DNA of 64,000 nucleotides from Gemmatimonadota bacterium. GTDB lineage: Bacteria; JAAXHH01. The notes under the pieces were generated by a model. That model worked only from the letters and a program-made list of their open reading frames with translations. It ran no database searches and was not told the DNA's origin. Below, piece by piece: positions 17,729 to 26,153 of the stretch. The stretch covers positions 164,753-228,752 of the forward strand of contig VXTP01000008.1 in the NCBI GenBank assembly GCA_009837395.1, read 5' to 3'. The translations under genes were made by a program, and so were the position numbers. How positions within the stretch are numbered: the first letter of the stretch is position 1; each line of letters opens with the position of its first letter.

Positions 17729-18646
17729 TCAGTCCGTGTGCTCGATCTGCGCCAGGATGTCCATGCCCACCCGCCGACTCCAGGCTTCCATGGTCCGGCC
17801 GAACTGCGGACCGGGGCGGCCGTCGCCGATGGGCGTGTCGTTGATGCGCGTGCAGGGCGCCAGGCAGTACGGCGTACTCGTCAGCCAGGCCTCGTCGGCA
17901 TTGACGGCGTCGTAGGGCTGCAGATCCTTCTCGACCCAGCCCAGGCCCAGTTCCGGCGCCATCTCCCGCAGCGTCACCAGACTGACCCCTTCCAGGATAT
18001 TGCGGCTGGTGGGCGTATAGATCGTACCGTCCTCCACCAGGACGAAGTTCGCACCGGAACACTCCGTGAGATTGCCGTCCAGGTCGAGCAGCAGCGAGGT
18101 GGCGGCGGGGTCGACGGCCTGCGTCTGCCGGTCGGCCAGCCAGTAGTGCAGGCGCGAGAGGTTCTTGGTCTTGGGATCGACGCACTGGGGCGGCACGTGG
18201 CGGATGGAGGGCGTGACCACGTGGGCGCCCTGCCGGAAGTAGGGGCGCCATACGGAGAAGGGCAGCGGAAAGGAGTGGATGCACAGGGTGGGCTTGAGAC
18301 GCACCGGCCTGCCCGCGCTCCCCGCGTAGATCGGGTTTTCCCCCGGCGTGACGAAGTGGACGACGCCCAGGTCCTGCTCCGGGCCGATCAGCCCGCTGTT
18401 GGTCTCGATGAGGCTGCGCGTGCACTCGACCAGGCCGTCGTGGTCCAGGTCCAGCTCGAAGCCCGCGTACTTGCATGACCGAAGCAACCGCCGCACATGT
18501 TCGTCCAGGCGGAACGGTTCATGCCTGAAGGTCCGGGTCATTTCGGTCACGGTGGCCCCGAGGACGATCCCCAGGTCGTAGATGTTCAGATGGGCCCGGG
18601 AAGCGGGGACGAATCCATCGTTGAGATAGACGACCGGTTCATTCAT
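17729..18646 (-). CDS. Branched-chain/D-amino acid aminotransferase (class IV)
   Basis: 305 residues, usual for fold-type IV PLP aminotransferases (IlvE/DAAT/ADC lyase). Conserved features are VYLNDGFVPASRAHLNIYDLG at the N-terminus, a PLP lysine within DPKTKNLSRLHYWLADRQ (K159 or K161), GNLTECSGANFVLVEDGTI, and the phosphate-binding RNILEGVSLVTL. IlvE, D-amino-acid aminotransferase and aminodeoxychorismate lyase share these motifs, so the substrate is not settled. It is transcribed toward the heme operon, 100 bases away, and diverges from era (104 bases between starts). Confidence 0.85.
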   Translation of the reverse strand: MNEPVVYLNDGFVPASRAHLNIYDLGIVLGATVTEMTRTFRHEPFRLDEHVRRLLRSCKYAGFELDLDHDGLVECTRSLIETNSGLIGPEQDLGVVHFVTPGENPIYAGSAGRPVRLKPTLCIHSFPLPFSVWRPYFRQGAHVVTPSIRHVPPQCVDPKTKNLSRLHYWLADRQTQAVDPAATSLLLDLDGNLTECSGANFVLVEDGTIYTPTSRNILEGVSLVTLREMAPELGLGWVEKDLQPYDAVNADEAWLTSTPYCLAPCTRINDTPIGDGRPGPQFGRTMEAWSRRVGMDILAQIEHTD

Positions 18647-18750
18647 GGCGCGGTATGCTCCTGTGGGTAAAAGACTTTCTCTTTTGCGGCCGGCGAGTTA
18701 CGTATAGTGAAACAAGGGAGAACGAAGGGTACCGTAAAGGATAACATCTC

Positions 18751-19692
18751 ATGGAAAGCACCGGGCATATGTCTGGGCAGATGGCGGGCGCCCCCGGCGA
18801 CGGATCCCATCGCGCGGGGTTCGTGGCCCTGGTCGGGAAACCGAACGTGGGCAAATCCACCCTGATGAACGCGCTGCTGCAGCACCGGCTTTCCATCGTG
18901 ACGCCGAGGCCCCAGACGACACGCCAGCGGGTACTGGGCATTCTGACGAAAGACGACTGCCAGGTCCTTTTCCTCGATACGCCCGGACTGCTCGAACCTG
19001 GCTACCGGCTGCAGGAATACATGCTGCAGTCCGCGGTCCATACGCTGCACGACTCGGACGCGGCCGTGGCCATCGTGGACGCCACCCGTTTCGAACGCGA
19101 TCTCGACGACCGGGTCGCCGGCTTCCTCGAGCAGAGCCGCGGACCGGTCATCCTGGCCATCAACAAGATCGACCGGACTTCCAGGACCTCCCTGCTGCCC
19201 ATGATCGACCGGGCCGCGGACCGGTTCCCCTTCACCGAAATCGTGCCCGTGTCCGCCCTCAAGGGAGACGGCCTGCAGCCGCTTTTGTCCGCCGTGATCC
19301 GCGTGCTTCCGGCGGGTCCGGCGCTCTACCCCGCCGACATGCTCACGGACCAGCCGGAGCGGTTCTTCGTGGGGGAAATCATCCGCGAGCACCTGTTCCT
19401 GGCCCTGCGCGAGGAACTGCCCTACGCGTCGGCCGTGATCGTGGAGGACTTCACGGACCGTCCCAACGGCACGGCGTTCATACAGGCTGGGATCATCATC
19501 GAGCGGGCTTCCCAGAAGGGCATCATCATCGGCAAGAGCGGTCGCATGCTCAAACGCATCGGATCGTCCGCGAGGAAGGCCATCGTCGAATTCCTGGACC
19601 GCCCCGTATACCTCGACCTGCGGGTCAAGGTCCGGCCCTCCTGGCGGAAGAATGAGCAGGAGTTGAGGCGGCTGGGCTATACCAGGCGCTGA
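18751..19692 (+). CDS. era: GTPase Era
   Basis: 313 residues. Essential small GTPase that binds the 3' end of 16S rRNA and assists 30S maturation. Motifs in order: G1 VGKPNVGKST, G2 region with TPRPQTTRQR, G3 DTPGL, G4 NKID, G5 VSALKGDG, then a C-terminal KH domain (KGIIIGKSGRMLKRIGSSAR). AAAGGA precedes the ATG at 9 bases. About 20 extra residues precede the G domain; internal methionines at positions 7 and 11 are alternative starts. The 3' end overlaps the convergent phosphotransferase gene by 16 bases. Confidence 0.96.
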   Translation: MESTGHMSGQMAGAPGDGSHRAGFVALVGKPNVGKSTLMNALLQHRLSIVTPRPQTTRQRVLGILTKDDCQVLFLDTPGLLEPGYRLQEYMLQSAVHTLHDSDAAVAIVDATRFERDLDDRVAGFLEQSRGPVILAINKIDRTSRTSLLPMIDRAADRFPFTEIVPVSALKGDGLQPLLSAVIRVLPAGPALYPADMLTDQPERFFVGEIIREHLFLALREELPYASAVIVEDFTDRPNGTAFIQAGIIIERASQKGIIIGKSGRMLKRIGSSARKAIVEFLDRPVYLDLRVKVRPSWRKNEQELRRLGYTRR

Positions 19693-20675
19693 GCGGCCAT
19701 CCCGATGTAGCGTTCCAGGTCCCCCCACAGCGCCTCCAGCGGCCGGGGTTCGTTCCAGGGCTGGACCGCCTGCCGGCCGTAACCTTCGATCAGGGACAGG
19801 ACCCGCACGCACCATTGCACGGGAAGTATGGCCTGGTACACTTCCATCTTGCCGCTCGCGTAGGGGTCGGCGCTCCGTTCGCAGTAACCCGCGATGGCCG
19901 CCTCCCGCAACCCCGCCTCCAGGCCCAGACTCTCCGGATGCCACAAAAAACCGGCGACCTCGTAGAACGGGTCCATGATCCCCGCGTGTTCCCAGTCGAC
20001 CAGTGCGACGCGGTCCGGATCCTCCTTGATCACGTTGGCCGGCCGGAAATCCCCGTGGCACAGGCGCGGCGAAGCATCCGCCCACAGTGCGGGCCGCAGG
20101 TCCATCCTGTCCAGGCTGCGTCTCAGTTCGCGCAGCCGGTCCGCGGTCCGGCGAAACGACGGGTCGTTCATGGTAGTGGACGCGGACAGCGTGCGCAGGC
20201 TCTCGTCCATGTACCGGAGGCAGTCTTCGGGTCGGGACGGACCCACCGGCCGGGCCAGTACCGAATCGCCGGGATCCTGAATACCGTGTACGCGTGTCAC
20301 GATCCCGAGGAGCTGTTCGAGGTCTTCCCGGGTCATGCCGGCTGGTTCCACCGGCGATCCCGGAAGTTTCTCGTAGATCAGCACGGGCGCATTCAATCCG
20401 GCGGCCCGTGCGTCCGCCGATACGGCGACCGGCACGCCTTCCAGGGCGGAGAGCCGCCCCATCGCGGCGTATTCCCGTTCAAGGCGCCGGACGCGGTCAT
20501 GGGGATACACCTTGAGCAGGTAGGACCCGTTGCCTGTATCTACTTCGTATATACGGTTGTTGAATCCACCCGCCATCGGCCGGATACTGTGCCGGCCGGC
20601 GGCGAACGCGTGTCCGTCAGAAGCCAGCCGGGCCAGGTAACGCGAAACGGCCTCTGGGGCCGGTTGTTGATTCAT
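19677..20675 (-). CDS. Aminoglycoside phosphotransferase/choline kinase-like protein
   Basis: 332 residues of the APH/ChoK kinase-like fold. The catalytic loop is LCHGDFRPANVI (residues about 208-219), and LVDWEHAGIMDPFYEVAGFLW provides the Mg-binding aspartate. The nucleotide-binding lysine is in SYLLKVYPHDRVRRLEREYAAM. The family phosphorylates small hydroxylated substrates (aminoglycosides, choline, homoserine, sugars); the substrate cannot be read from sequence. Convergent with era, with overlapping 3' ends, so the two transcripts are partly antisense. Confidence 0.85.
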   Translation of the reverse strand: MNQQPAPEAVSRYLARLASDGHAFAAGRHSIRPMAGGFNNRIYEVDTGNGSYLLKVYPHDRVRRLEREYAAMGRLSALEGVPVAVSADARAAGLNAPVLIYEKLPGSPVEPAGMTREDLEQLLGIVTRVHGIQDPGDSVLARPVGPSRPEDCLRYMDESLRTLSASTTMNDPSFRRTADRLRELRRSLDRMDLRPALWADASPRLCHGDFRPANVIKEDPDRVALVDWEHAGIMDPFYEVAGFLWHPESLGLEAGLREAAIAGYCERSADPYASGKMEVYQAILPVQWCVRVLSLIEGYGRQAVQPWNEPRPLEALWGDLERYIGMAAQRLV

Positions 20676-20785
20676 GGATGGCGGTCTCCACCCGGCCTTT
20701 TCCGATTGCCCGCGGGTCTCCAGGTCCCTATCTTCAGTGCTCAGAACCTTTTGCCTGCCTGTCCCGGATTCCGGGGTGATTCCAG

Positions 20786-21730
20786 ATGAGGTCTCTTAGC
20801 CTTTTCCGGTGCGCCGCAAATTTCTCGGCACGCCTGGTCCGATCCCTGTCGCTTAGGACGACGACAAATCGCCTGGCCCGCCTGGCCCGGTCCCTGTCGA
20901 TCAGGACGGCCGCCGCGTCGCTCACCATCTTCCTGCTTACGGCATCGGGCTGCGGCAGCGTTTTTAAAGACGTCAACGTGCTCTCCGAGGCGGACGAAAT
21001 CGCGCTCGGGAGGCAGTTTTCGAGAGAGATCGAAAGAGAGATCAAGCTGTACCAGGACCCGGAGGTGGTCCGCTACGTCGACGGACTGTGCCAGGCCCTC
21101 GTCCTGCATTCCAAACGCTCGAATATACCCTACTACATAAAGGTCGTGGATACGGATGAAGTCAACGCCTTTGCCCTGCCCGGCGGCTTTCTCTACGTCA
21201 ACCGGGGGCTCATTTCCATTTCTGAAACCGAGGCGGAACTGGCCGGGGTGATCGCCCATGAAATCGCCCACGTGGTGGCGCGCCACGGGGCCAAGGCCCT
21301 GACCCGGCAACTCGGGCTGGAGATCATTCTGGGCATGATATCGGGAAGAAACCCCACTGGGGTCCAGCGAATCGCGGCGCAACTGGCGGGAATCGGCGGC
21401 ATCCTCTCCATGCTGCACCATTCCCGGGAGGCGGAACGGGAAGCGGACACCCTCGCGGTCGTCAACCTCCGGGAGGCCGGTTACGATCCCGAAGGCCTCT
21501 CGGGTTTCTTCGAGAAGCTGCTGGAGATCAACGACCGGGATCCCGGTGCGTTTGCTACCCTGTTCACAACCCATCCGCCGAGCAGGGAACGTATCGAGAA
21601 CACCCGGGAACAGGCCGCGGCGCTGCCGGTCCTGGAGGGGCTGATCACGGATTCGGAACGGTTCAGGCAGATCAAGGACATGCTGCCGCCGCTTGAGAAA
21701 AACCCGCTGGAAAAAGAGAAAGCTGAATAA
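20786..21730 (+). CDS. M48-family metallopeptidase, lipoprotein
   Basis: 314 residues. A lipobox (FLLTASGC, cysteine about residue 53) follows a basic N-terminal extension, so the mature protein is probably anchored in the periplasm. The zinc motif is HEIAHVVARHGAKA, with the third ligand in REAEREADTLAV. The family includes BepA/LoiP-type proteases that act in outer-membrane protein quality control. The extension before the signal peptide is unusual: it contains two copies of a (V/A)RSLS(L/I)RT motif encoded by an imperfect 30-base repeat (20833-20862 and 20881-20910). No internal ATG is available to shorten it. Confidence 0.88.
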   Translation: MRSLSLFRCAANFSARLVRSLSLRTTTNRLARLARSLSIRTAAASLTIFLLTASGCGSVFKDVNVLSEADEIALGRQFSREIEREIKLYQDPEVVRYVDGLCQALVLHSKRSNIPYYIKVVDTDEVNAFALPGGFLYVNRGLISISETEAELAGVIAHEIAHVVARHGAKALTRQLGLEIILGMISGRNPTGVQRIAAQLAGIGGILSMLHHSREAEREADTLAVVNLREAGYDPEGLSGFFEKLLEINDRDPGAFATLFTTHPPSRERIENTREQAAALPVLEGLITDSERFRQIKDMLPPLEKNPLEKEKAE

Positions 21731-21745
21731 CCGGCCGATCATTAC

Positions 21746-22891
21746 ATGGCAACACACTTCGAAAACCACCCCGGCCTCCTGCTTCGCGGCGGGACCGTCG
21801 TGGACCCGTCGCAGGCGCTGAACCGGGTATGCGACGTCGCCATTCGCGACGGTTCGATTTCGGCCGTCGGCGACGGCCTGCCGGACGATGGCTGCCGCGT
21901 CTATGACGTGTCCGGGCGGTACGTCTTCCCCGGCCTGGTCGACCTGCACGCCCACATCTGCTGGGGCTTCACCGACATCGGCCTGGTGCCGGACGACATC
22001 TGCCCCTCCACCGGGGTGACGGCCATCGTGGACGCCGGAAGCTCGAGCTGGCCGAGCCAGGACGCCTTCCGCCGCATCGTGGCGGAACCCTCCAGGACGC
22101 GGGTCTTCGGCTTTTCCAATATCTCCAGCGTGGGCATCCCGACGGCGGGCACGCCCGAACTGGCCAGCCTGCGGTTCGTGGACGTGGACCGTTCCGTGTC
22201 TGCGGTGTCCGGGAACCGGGACCTGATGACCGGCATCAAGGTCCGCATGGGCCGGCACCTCATCGGCGACAACGGGCTCGAACCGATGCACCTGGCGGTG
22301 GAGGCGGCCGGGCAACTCGGCGTCCCCGTCATGGTCCACGTGGGCAATACGCCCTGTCCCCTGTCCGGCATCATGGACCTGCTCCGGCCGGGTGACATCG
22401 TCACGCACGCCTATCACGGCCACCCTCACGGCATCCTCGACGATCACCGGGCCGTCTGGGACGACGTCATCGAGGGGCGTTCCCGGGGCATCCTGATGGA
22501 CGTGGGGCACGGCGCCGGCAGCTTCAGTTTCGACGTGGCCAAATCGGCCTTCGAACAGGGGTTCTTCCCGGACGCCATCAGCACGGACCTGTACACGGTG
22601 AACGTAAACGGACCGGTCTACGATCTGCCGACCACCATGTCCAAGATGCTGAACCTGGGCATGCCCCTCGAAGACATCGTGGAGAGCACGACCTCCATAC
22701 CGGCCGCGGCGATCGGGAGGAACGAGCTGGGCACGCTCCGTCCGGGCGCGGCCGCCGACGTGGCGGTATTCGAACTGGAGGAGGGCGACTTCGAATTCAG
22801 CGATTCGCACCGGAACCGCCGGAGGTGGCCGCGGCGCTTGACCTGTGAAATGACCCTGCTGGAAGGGGAAATCGTATATGAACGGAGATAA
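21746..22891 (+). CDS. Amidohydrolase/deacetylase family metallohydrolase
   Basis: 381 residues of the dihydroorotase-like amidohydrolase superfamily. The binuclear metal HxH motif is in FPGLVDLHAHICWG (about residues 66-79). Other likely ligands are in GIKVRMGRH (carboxylated lysine region), VMVHVGNTP, VTHAYHGHPHG and the aspartate in AISTDLYTVNVNG. The C-terminus returns to the composite beta domain (LGTLRPGAAADVAVFEL). Related proteins are annotated as enamidase/deacetylase; the substrate is unknown. Sixteen bases after the M48 protease and six before the next gene, so part of one operon. Confidence 0.85.
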   Translation: MATHFENHPGLLLRGGTVVDPSQALNRVCDVAIRDGSISAVGDGLPDDGCRVYDVSGRYVFPGLVDLHAHICWGFTDIGLVPDDICPSTGVTAIVDAGSSSWPSQDAFRRIVAEPSRTRVFGFSNISSVGIPTAGTPELASLRFVDVDRSVSAVSGNRDLMTGIKVRMGRHLIGDNGLEPMHLAVEAAGQLGVPVMVHVGNTPCPLSGIMDLLRPGDIVTHAYHGHPHGILDDHRAVWDDVIEGRSRGILMDVGHGAGSFSFDVAKSAFEQGFFPDAISTDLYTVNVNGPVYDLPTTMSKMLNLGMPLEDIVESTTSIPAAAIGRNELGTLRPGAAADVAVFELEEGDFEFSDSHRNRRRWPRRLTCEMTLLEGEIVYERR

Positions 22892-22897
22892 CGCACC

Positions 22898-23521
22898 ATG
22901 AAAACCAGGTACTGGGTGGGTGGATGCCTGTCCGCGATAATCCTGCTCGCCGTTATCGCCGGCGCAGCCTACTATTTCATCCTCCAGGCGAGCGACGAAC
23001 TGGTGGAGACCTACACGAGCCCGGAGCCCCGCGATTTCGCCCGCGTGGACGAGGGGCGGGATGAAGTGCTCTCCGTAATCGACCGGTTTCGGGACTTCGC
23101 CATTGCTCTCGAGCGGGGCGAGGAGACCGAGCGCTTCTCGCTTTCGGCGGACGACATCAATGCCCTCCTGGAAAATGAAGACCTGCTGCGGGAGTTCCAC
23201 GGGATGGCGCGCGTGGACATCCAGGACGACCGGCTGCTGGCCGAGATCAGCGTGCCCCTCGACCTGTTCAACGAACGGTTCGAGGGCAGGTACCTCAACG
23301 GCACGGGCGAGCTTTCCGTCGAGATGAGGGACGGCCGGCTCGAGGTCAACATCGACCGGCTGGAGGTCGCAGGCCGGAACCTTCCCGAAGAGTTCATGAA
23401 TGAAATCCGGAAGAACAACCTGGTCGAAACCCTTCTCCAGGATCCCTCCCTGGAGCGGTTCATGGGCCTGGTGAAGTCCGTGAAAGTCGAGGACGGCCGG
23501 ATCGTCATCGAACCGAAATAG
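22898..23521 (+). CDS. Membrane-anchored hypothetical protein
   Basis: 207 residues with one N-terminal membrane helix (about residues 7-30, GGCLSAIILLAVIAGAAYYFI), then a soluble acidic domain outside the membrane. The soluble part has the pattern FSLSADDINALLENEDLLREF followed by alternating beta strands (LLAEISVPLDLF, GTGELSVEMRDGRLEVNIDRLEV). That pattern recalls lipid-binding YpmS/DUF2140-like proteins, though I cannot confirm the family. GGAG precedes the ATG. Six bases after the amidohydrolase. Confidence 0.7.
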   Translation: MKTRYWVGGCLSAIILLAVIAGAAYYFILQASDELVETYTSPEPRDFARVDEGRDEVLSVIDRFRDFAIALERGEETERFSLSADDINALLENEDLLREFHGMARVDIQDDRLLAEISVPLDLFNERFEGRYLNGTGELSVEMRDGRLEVNIDRLEVAGRNLPEEFMNEIRKNNLVETLLQDPSLERFMGLVKSVKVEDGRIVIEPK

Positions 23522-23568
23522 GATCGCGCCCAGGCAGGATCCGGCCCTTCGCAACACGGAATCCCTTC

Positions 23569-24414
23569 ATGCCCGTTCTCCTCGCCATCGCCCTGCACGC
23601 GGAAGCGCGGCCCGTGATCGAGCGCTTCCGCCTGAAGCAGGACGCGTCCTTTGAACTGCCCGTCTTCCGGCGGGACGATGTCTGGCTCACCGTGACGGGC
23701 ACATGCAGCATGAAGTCCGCCATCGCGACCACCTGTTTGCTCACCAGGGTCGAACGGGATGAGGACACGGTCCTGTTCAATCTCGGCATCGCCGGCCACA
23801 CGCAGCAGGCGGAGGAAGGGCCCGTGTCGGTGGGAGACCGGTTCCTCGCGAACAAAATCACGGAGCGGAGCACGGGCCGTTCCTTCTTTCCCGACCTGCT
23901 GGCGAGGACGCCCCTGGCGGAATCCGTGGTCACCACCGTGGAACGGCCCCTGGACCGCGCGGATGCCGGGACCGTGGAACCGGGCCTGGCCGACATGGAG
24001 GCGGCCGGGTTTTACCAGGCGGCGGCCACCTTCCTCCCGCCCCACCGGATCGGGTGCGTGAAGGTCGTTTCCGACCACCTTGAAACGCGGCGGATCGACA
24101 AGAACAGGGTAGGCGAACTGATCGCGGGCGCCCTGGATGAATTCGAAGCGACCGTCGCAGCCTACCGGTCGATCGACGACAGAGGAAAGGACGTGTTGAC
24201 CGGCGCGGACCTGCGCCTCGTCCAGGACATACGTGACCGGCTGCGTCTGACGGCCAGCCGGCACCGGATGCTGTCCGACCTGGCCCGGTCCTACAAGCTC
24301 CACACCGGGTCGGACCTGCCCGATCTGACGCGGTTTACCCACGTCTCCGTGCATACGAGACAGGAAGGCGATGTGCACTTTGAGCGACTCTGGGGCATCC
24401 TCTCGGTGGAGTAA
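23569..24414 (+). CDS. Nucleoside phosphorylase/MTA-SAH nucleosidase-like protein
   Basis: 281 residues. The first 195 residues look like the purine nucleoside phosphorylase/MTAN fold. They contain an N-terminal LLAIALHAEARPVIERFRL, a glycine-rich LFNLGIAGHT, and LADMEAAGFYQAA, which corresponds to the MTAN signature around the ribose-binding Met-Glu and is followed by CVKVVSDH. The remaining 85 residues are helical and extra to the family. The 3' end overlaps the next gene (SPL-like radical SAM) by 44 bases. In other bacteria a similar nucleosidase-like gene neighbours spore photoproduct lyase homologues, which supports a shared role, possibly in adenosyl by-product removal. Confidence 0.7.
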   Translation: MPVLLAIALHAEARPVIERFRLKQDASFELPVFRRDDVWLTVTGTCSMKSAIATTCLLTRVERDEDTVLFNLGIAGHTQQAEEGPVSVGDRFLANKITERSTGRSFFPDLLARTPLAESVVTTVERPLDRADAGTVEPGLADMEAAGFYQAAATFLPPHRIGCVKVVSDHLETRRIDKNRVGELIAGALDEFEATVAAYRSIDDRGKDVLTGADLRLVQDIRDRLRLTASRHRMLSDLARSYKLHTGSDLPDLTRFTHVSVHTRQEGDVHFERLWGILSVE

Positions 24415-25411
24415 CTTCTCCCACCTCTACATCGAGCGCGGCGCGAAGGAATACCCGCTCACGCGGCGCATCCGGGAACGCTTCGCGAAGGCCCGCGTGG
24501 TGGAGATCGACGACTACAAGGCGGTATTCGCCCGGCCGCGGCAGCGGTTCCAGGCCCAGAAGGAGAGCATGAAGCTGATCCTGGCCGTGAAGAAGGACCG
24601 GTTCCTTTACGACGGATCGGGAAACAGCCAGAACTTCAGCTTTAAGGACTTCCATTACAACACACTCATGTTCAACTGCGTGTACAACTGCGACTACTGT
24701 TACCTGCAGGGCATGTACCCCTCGGCGAATATCGTGGTTTTCGTGAACCTGGAAGACTATTTTACCGCGACGCGCGAGGGCATACGCGACAAATCGAATC
24801 CTGCGCAGCCCTTTTACCTGTGCATCTCGTACGACACCGACCTGCTCGCTTTCGAATCGGTCGTGCCCTACTGCCGCGCGTGGATCGAATTCACCCGAGA
24901 GGAGCCGGACCTGCTTGTCGAGATCCGTACCAAGAGCGCCGCGTATCATGCCATCCGGGATCTGCCGCCCACGGACCGCGTCATCCTGGCCTGGACGCTT
25001 TCCCCCGAACCGGTCGCCGCCCGCTACGAACACGGGACGGCGCCGCTCCACCGGAGACTGGAGGCCGTCCGGTCCGCCATTGACGACGGCTGGCCGGTCC
25101 GGCTCTGCTTCGACCCGGTCCTCGCTGTGCCGTCCTGGGCCTCCCTCTATGGCGACCTGGTCGAGGAGGTCGTCCGAAGGATCGACCCGGCCACCGTTCG
25201 CGACGTGACCGTCGGCACTTTCCGCCTGTCGAAGCACCATTTCCAACGCATGAAGCGCCAGCGACAGGATACGCCGCTGCTGTACGGCGACTTCGCGCAG
25301 GAGGACGCGACCGTGACCTACCCCACCGAGCGGCGTGAGGAAATGACCGCCTACATGCGGAAGCGCCTGGGAGACCACTTCGGAGAGGAGCGGATCTTCG
25401 CATGGACGTAG
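24371..25411 (+). CDS. SPL-family radical SAM protein (spore photoproduct lyase-like)
   Basis: 346 residues. The radical SAM cluster motif is CVYNCDYC (C103, C107, C110, CxxxCxxC), followed by YLQGMYPSANIVVFVNLEDY, which is characteristic of the SPL family. True SPL repairs the 5-thyminyl-dihydrothymine lesion in spore DNA. This lineage is not known to sporulate, so the substrate is open: UV-lesion repair or another radical chemistry. It overlaps the nucleosidase-like gene by 44 bases and the SDR gene by 10 bases, so the three should be translated together. Confidence 0.88.
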   Translation: MCTLSDSGASSRWSNFSHLYIERGAKEYPLTRRIRERFAKARVVEIDDYKAVFARPRQRFQAQKESMKLILAVKKDRFLYDGSGNSQNFSFKDFHYNTLMFNCVYNCDYCYLQGMYPSANIVVFVNLEDYFTATREGIRDKSNPAQPFYLCISYDTDLLAFESVVPYCRAWIEFTREEPDLLVEIRTKSAAYHAIRDLPPTDRVILAWTLSPEPVAARYEHGTAPLHRRLEAVRSAIDDGWPVRLCFDPVLAVPSWASLYGDLVEEVVRRIDPATVRDVTVGTFRLSKHHFQRMKRQRQDTPLLYGDFAQEDATVTYPTERREEMTAYMRKRLGDHFGEERIFAWT

Positions 25412-26121
25412 CACTCGTCACCGGCGCTTCCTCCGGGATCGGCCTGGCCATCGCCGCGCGCCTGGTCGAGTTGGGTTATGACGTATACGGCTATGCCCGG
25501 GACCACGGGAAGTCCGACTTCCGTCATGACCGGTACACAGCGGTCGAATGCGACGTCACCGATACCCGGGTCCTGCTGGACCGCACCGAGGAACTGCTCA
25601 GAACGACCGGGGGCCTGAAGATCCTGGTCAACAACGCCGGCGTCGGTTTCTTCGGTCCTCACGCCGCCATGGCGACCGACCGGATAGAACGCATGGTCCG
25701 GACCAACCTGATCGCGCCCATGGTCCTGACCCGGGCGACCCTGCGGCACCTGGAGGAATCCCGCGGTTACGTCGTCAACATCGCATCGACCGCGGCGTTG
25801 AATCCCGGTCCCTTCGGGGCCGCCTACGGCGCGACGAAGGCCGGTCTCCACCAGTTCGGGCAGGCGCTCTTCAGCGAGGTGCGCAAGAGCGGCGTCCGGG
25901 TGGTGACCCTGTACCCGGACATGACCCGGACGCCGTTCTACGACCTCGCGGACTTCGAGCCCGGTGAAGATCCCGCCACCCACATCACGCCCGGATGCGT
26001 GGCCGACGCCGTCGCGCAGGCCGTGGACCAGCGGGAGGGGACGGTGATCACGCAGATCGTCCTCCGGCCGCAGCGGACGCAGGTAGCGCGCAAGGGTAAG
26101 GCAAGCCTGAAGAAGGAGTAG
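25402..26121 (+). CDS. SDR-family NAD(P)-dependent oxidoreductase
   Basis: 239 residues, classical short-chain dehydrogenase. Cofactor motif TGASSGIG (residues 7-14), LVNNAGVGFFG, and catalytic Ser-Tyr-Lys in VNIASTAALNPGPFGAAYGATKAG. The 10-base overlap with the SPL-like gene and its shared direction point to the same pathway. The C-terminus is basic (RTQVARKGKASLKKE). Substrate unknown. Confidence 0.9.
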   Translation: MDVALVTGASSGIGLAIAARLVELGYDVYGYARDHGKSDFRHDRYTAVECDVTDTRVLLDRTEELLRTTGGLKILVNNAGVGFFGPHAAMATDRIERMVRTNLIAPMVLTRATLRHLEESRGYVVNIASTAALNPGPFGAAYGATKAGLHQFGQALFSEVRKSGVRVVTLYPDMTRTPFYDLADFEPGEDPATHITPGCVADAVAQAVDQREGTVITQIVLRPQRTQVARKGKASLKKE

Positions 26122-26153
26122 CCGACCTTGTGTTTTAATAGAAAGGAACATCG

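Noticed and set aside
20741..23557. A 938-residue open frame on the minus strand.
   Set aside because: It lies antisense to the M48 protease, the amidohydrolase and the membrane protein, all of which have clear motifs on the plus strand. High GC suppresses stop codons in the opposite frame; the antisense translation has no family motif.
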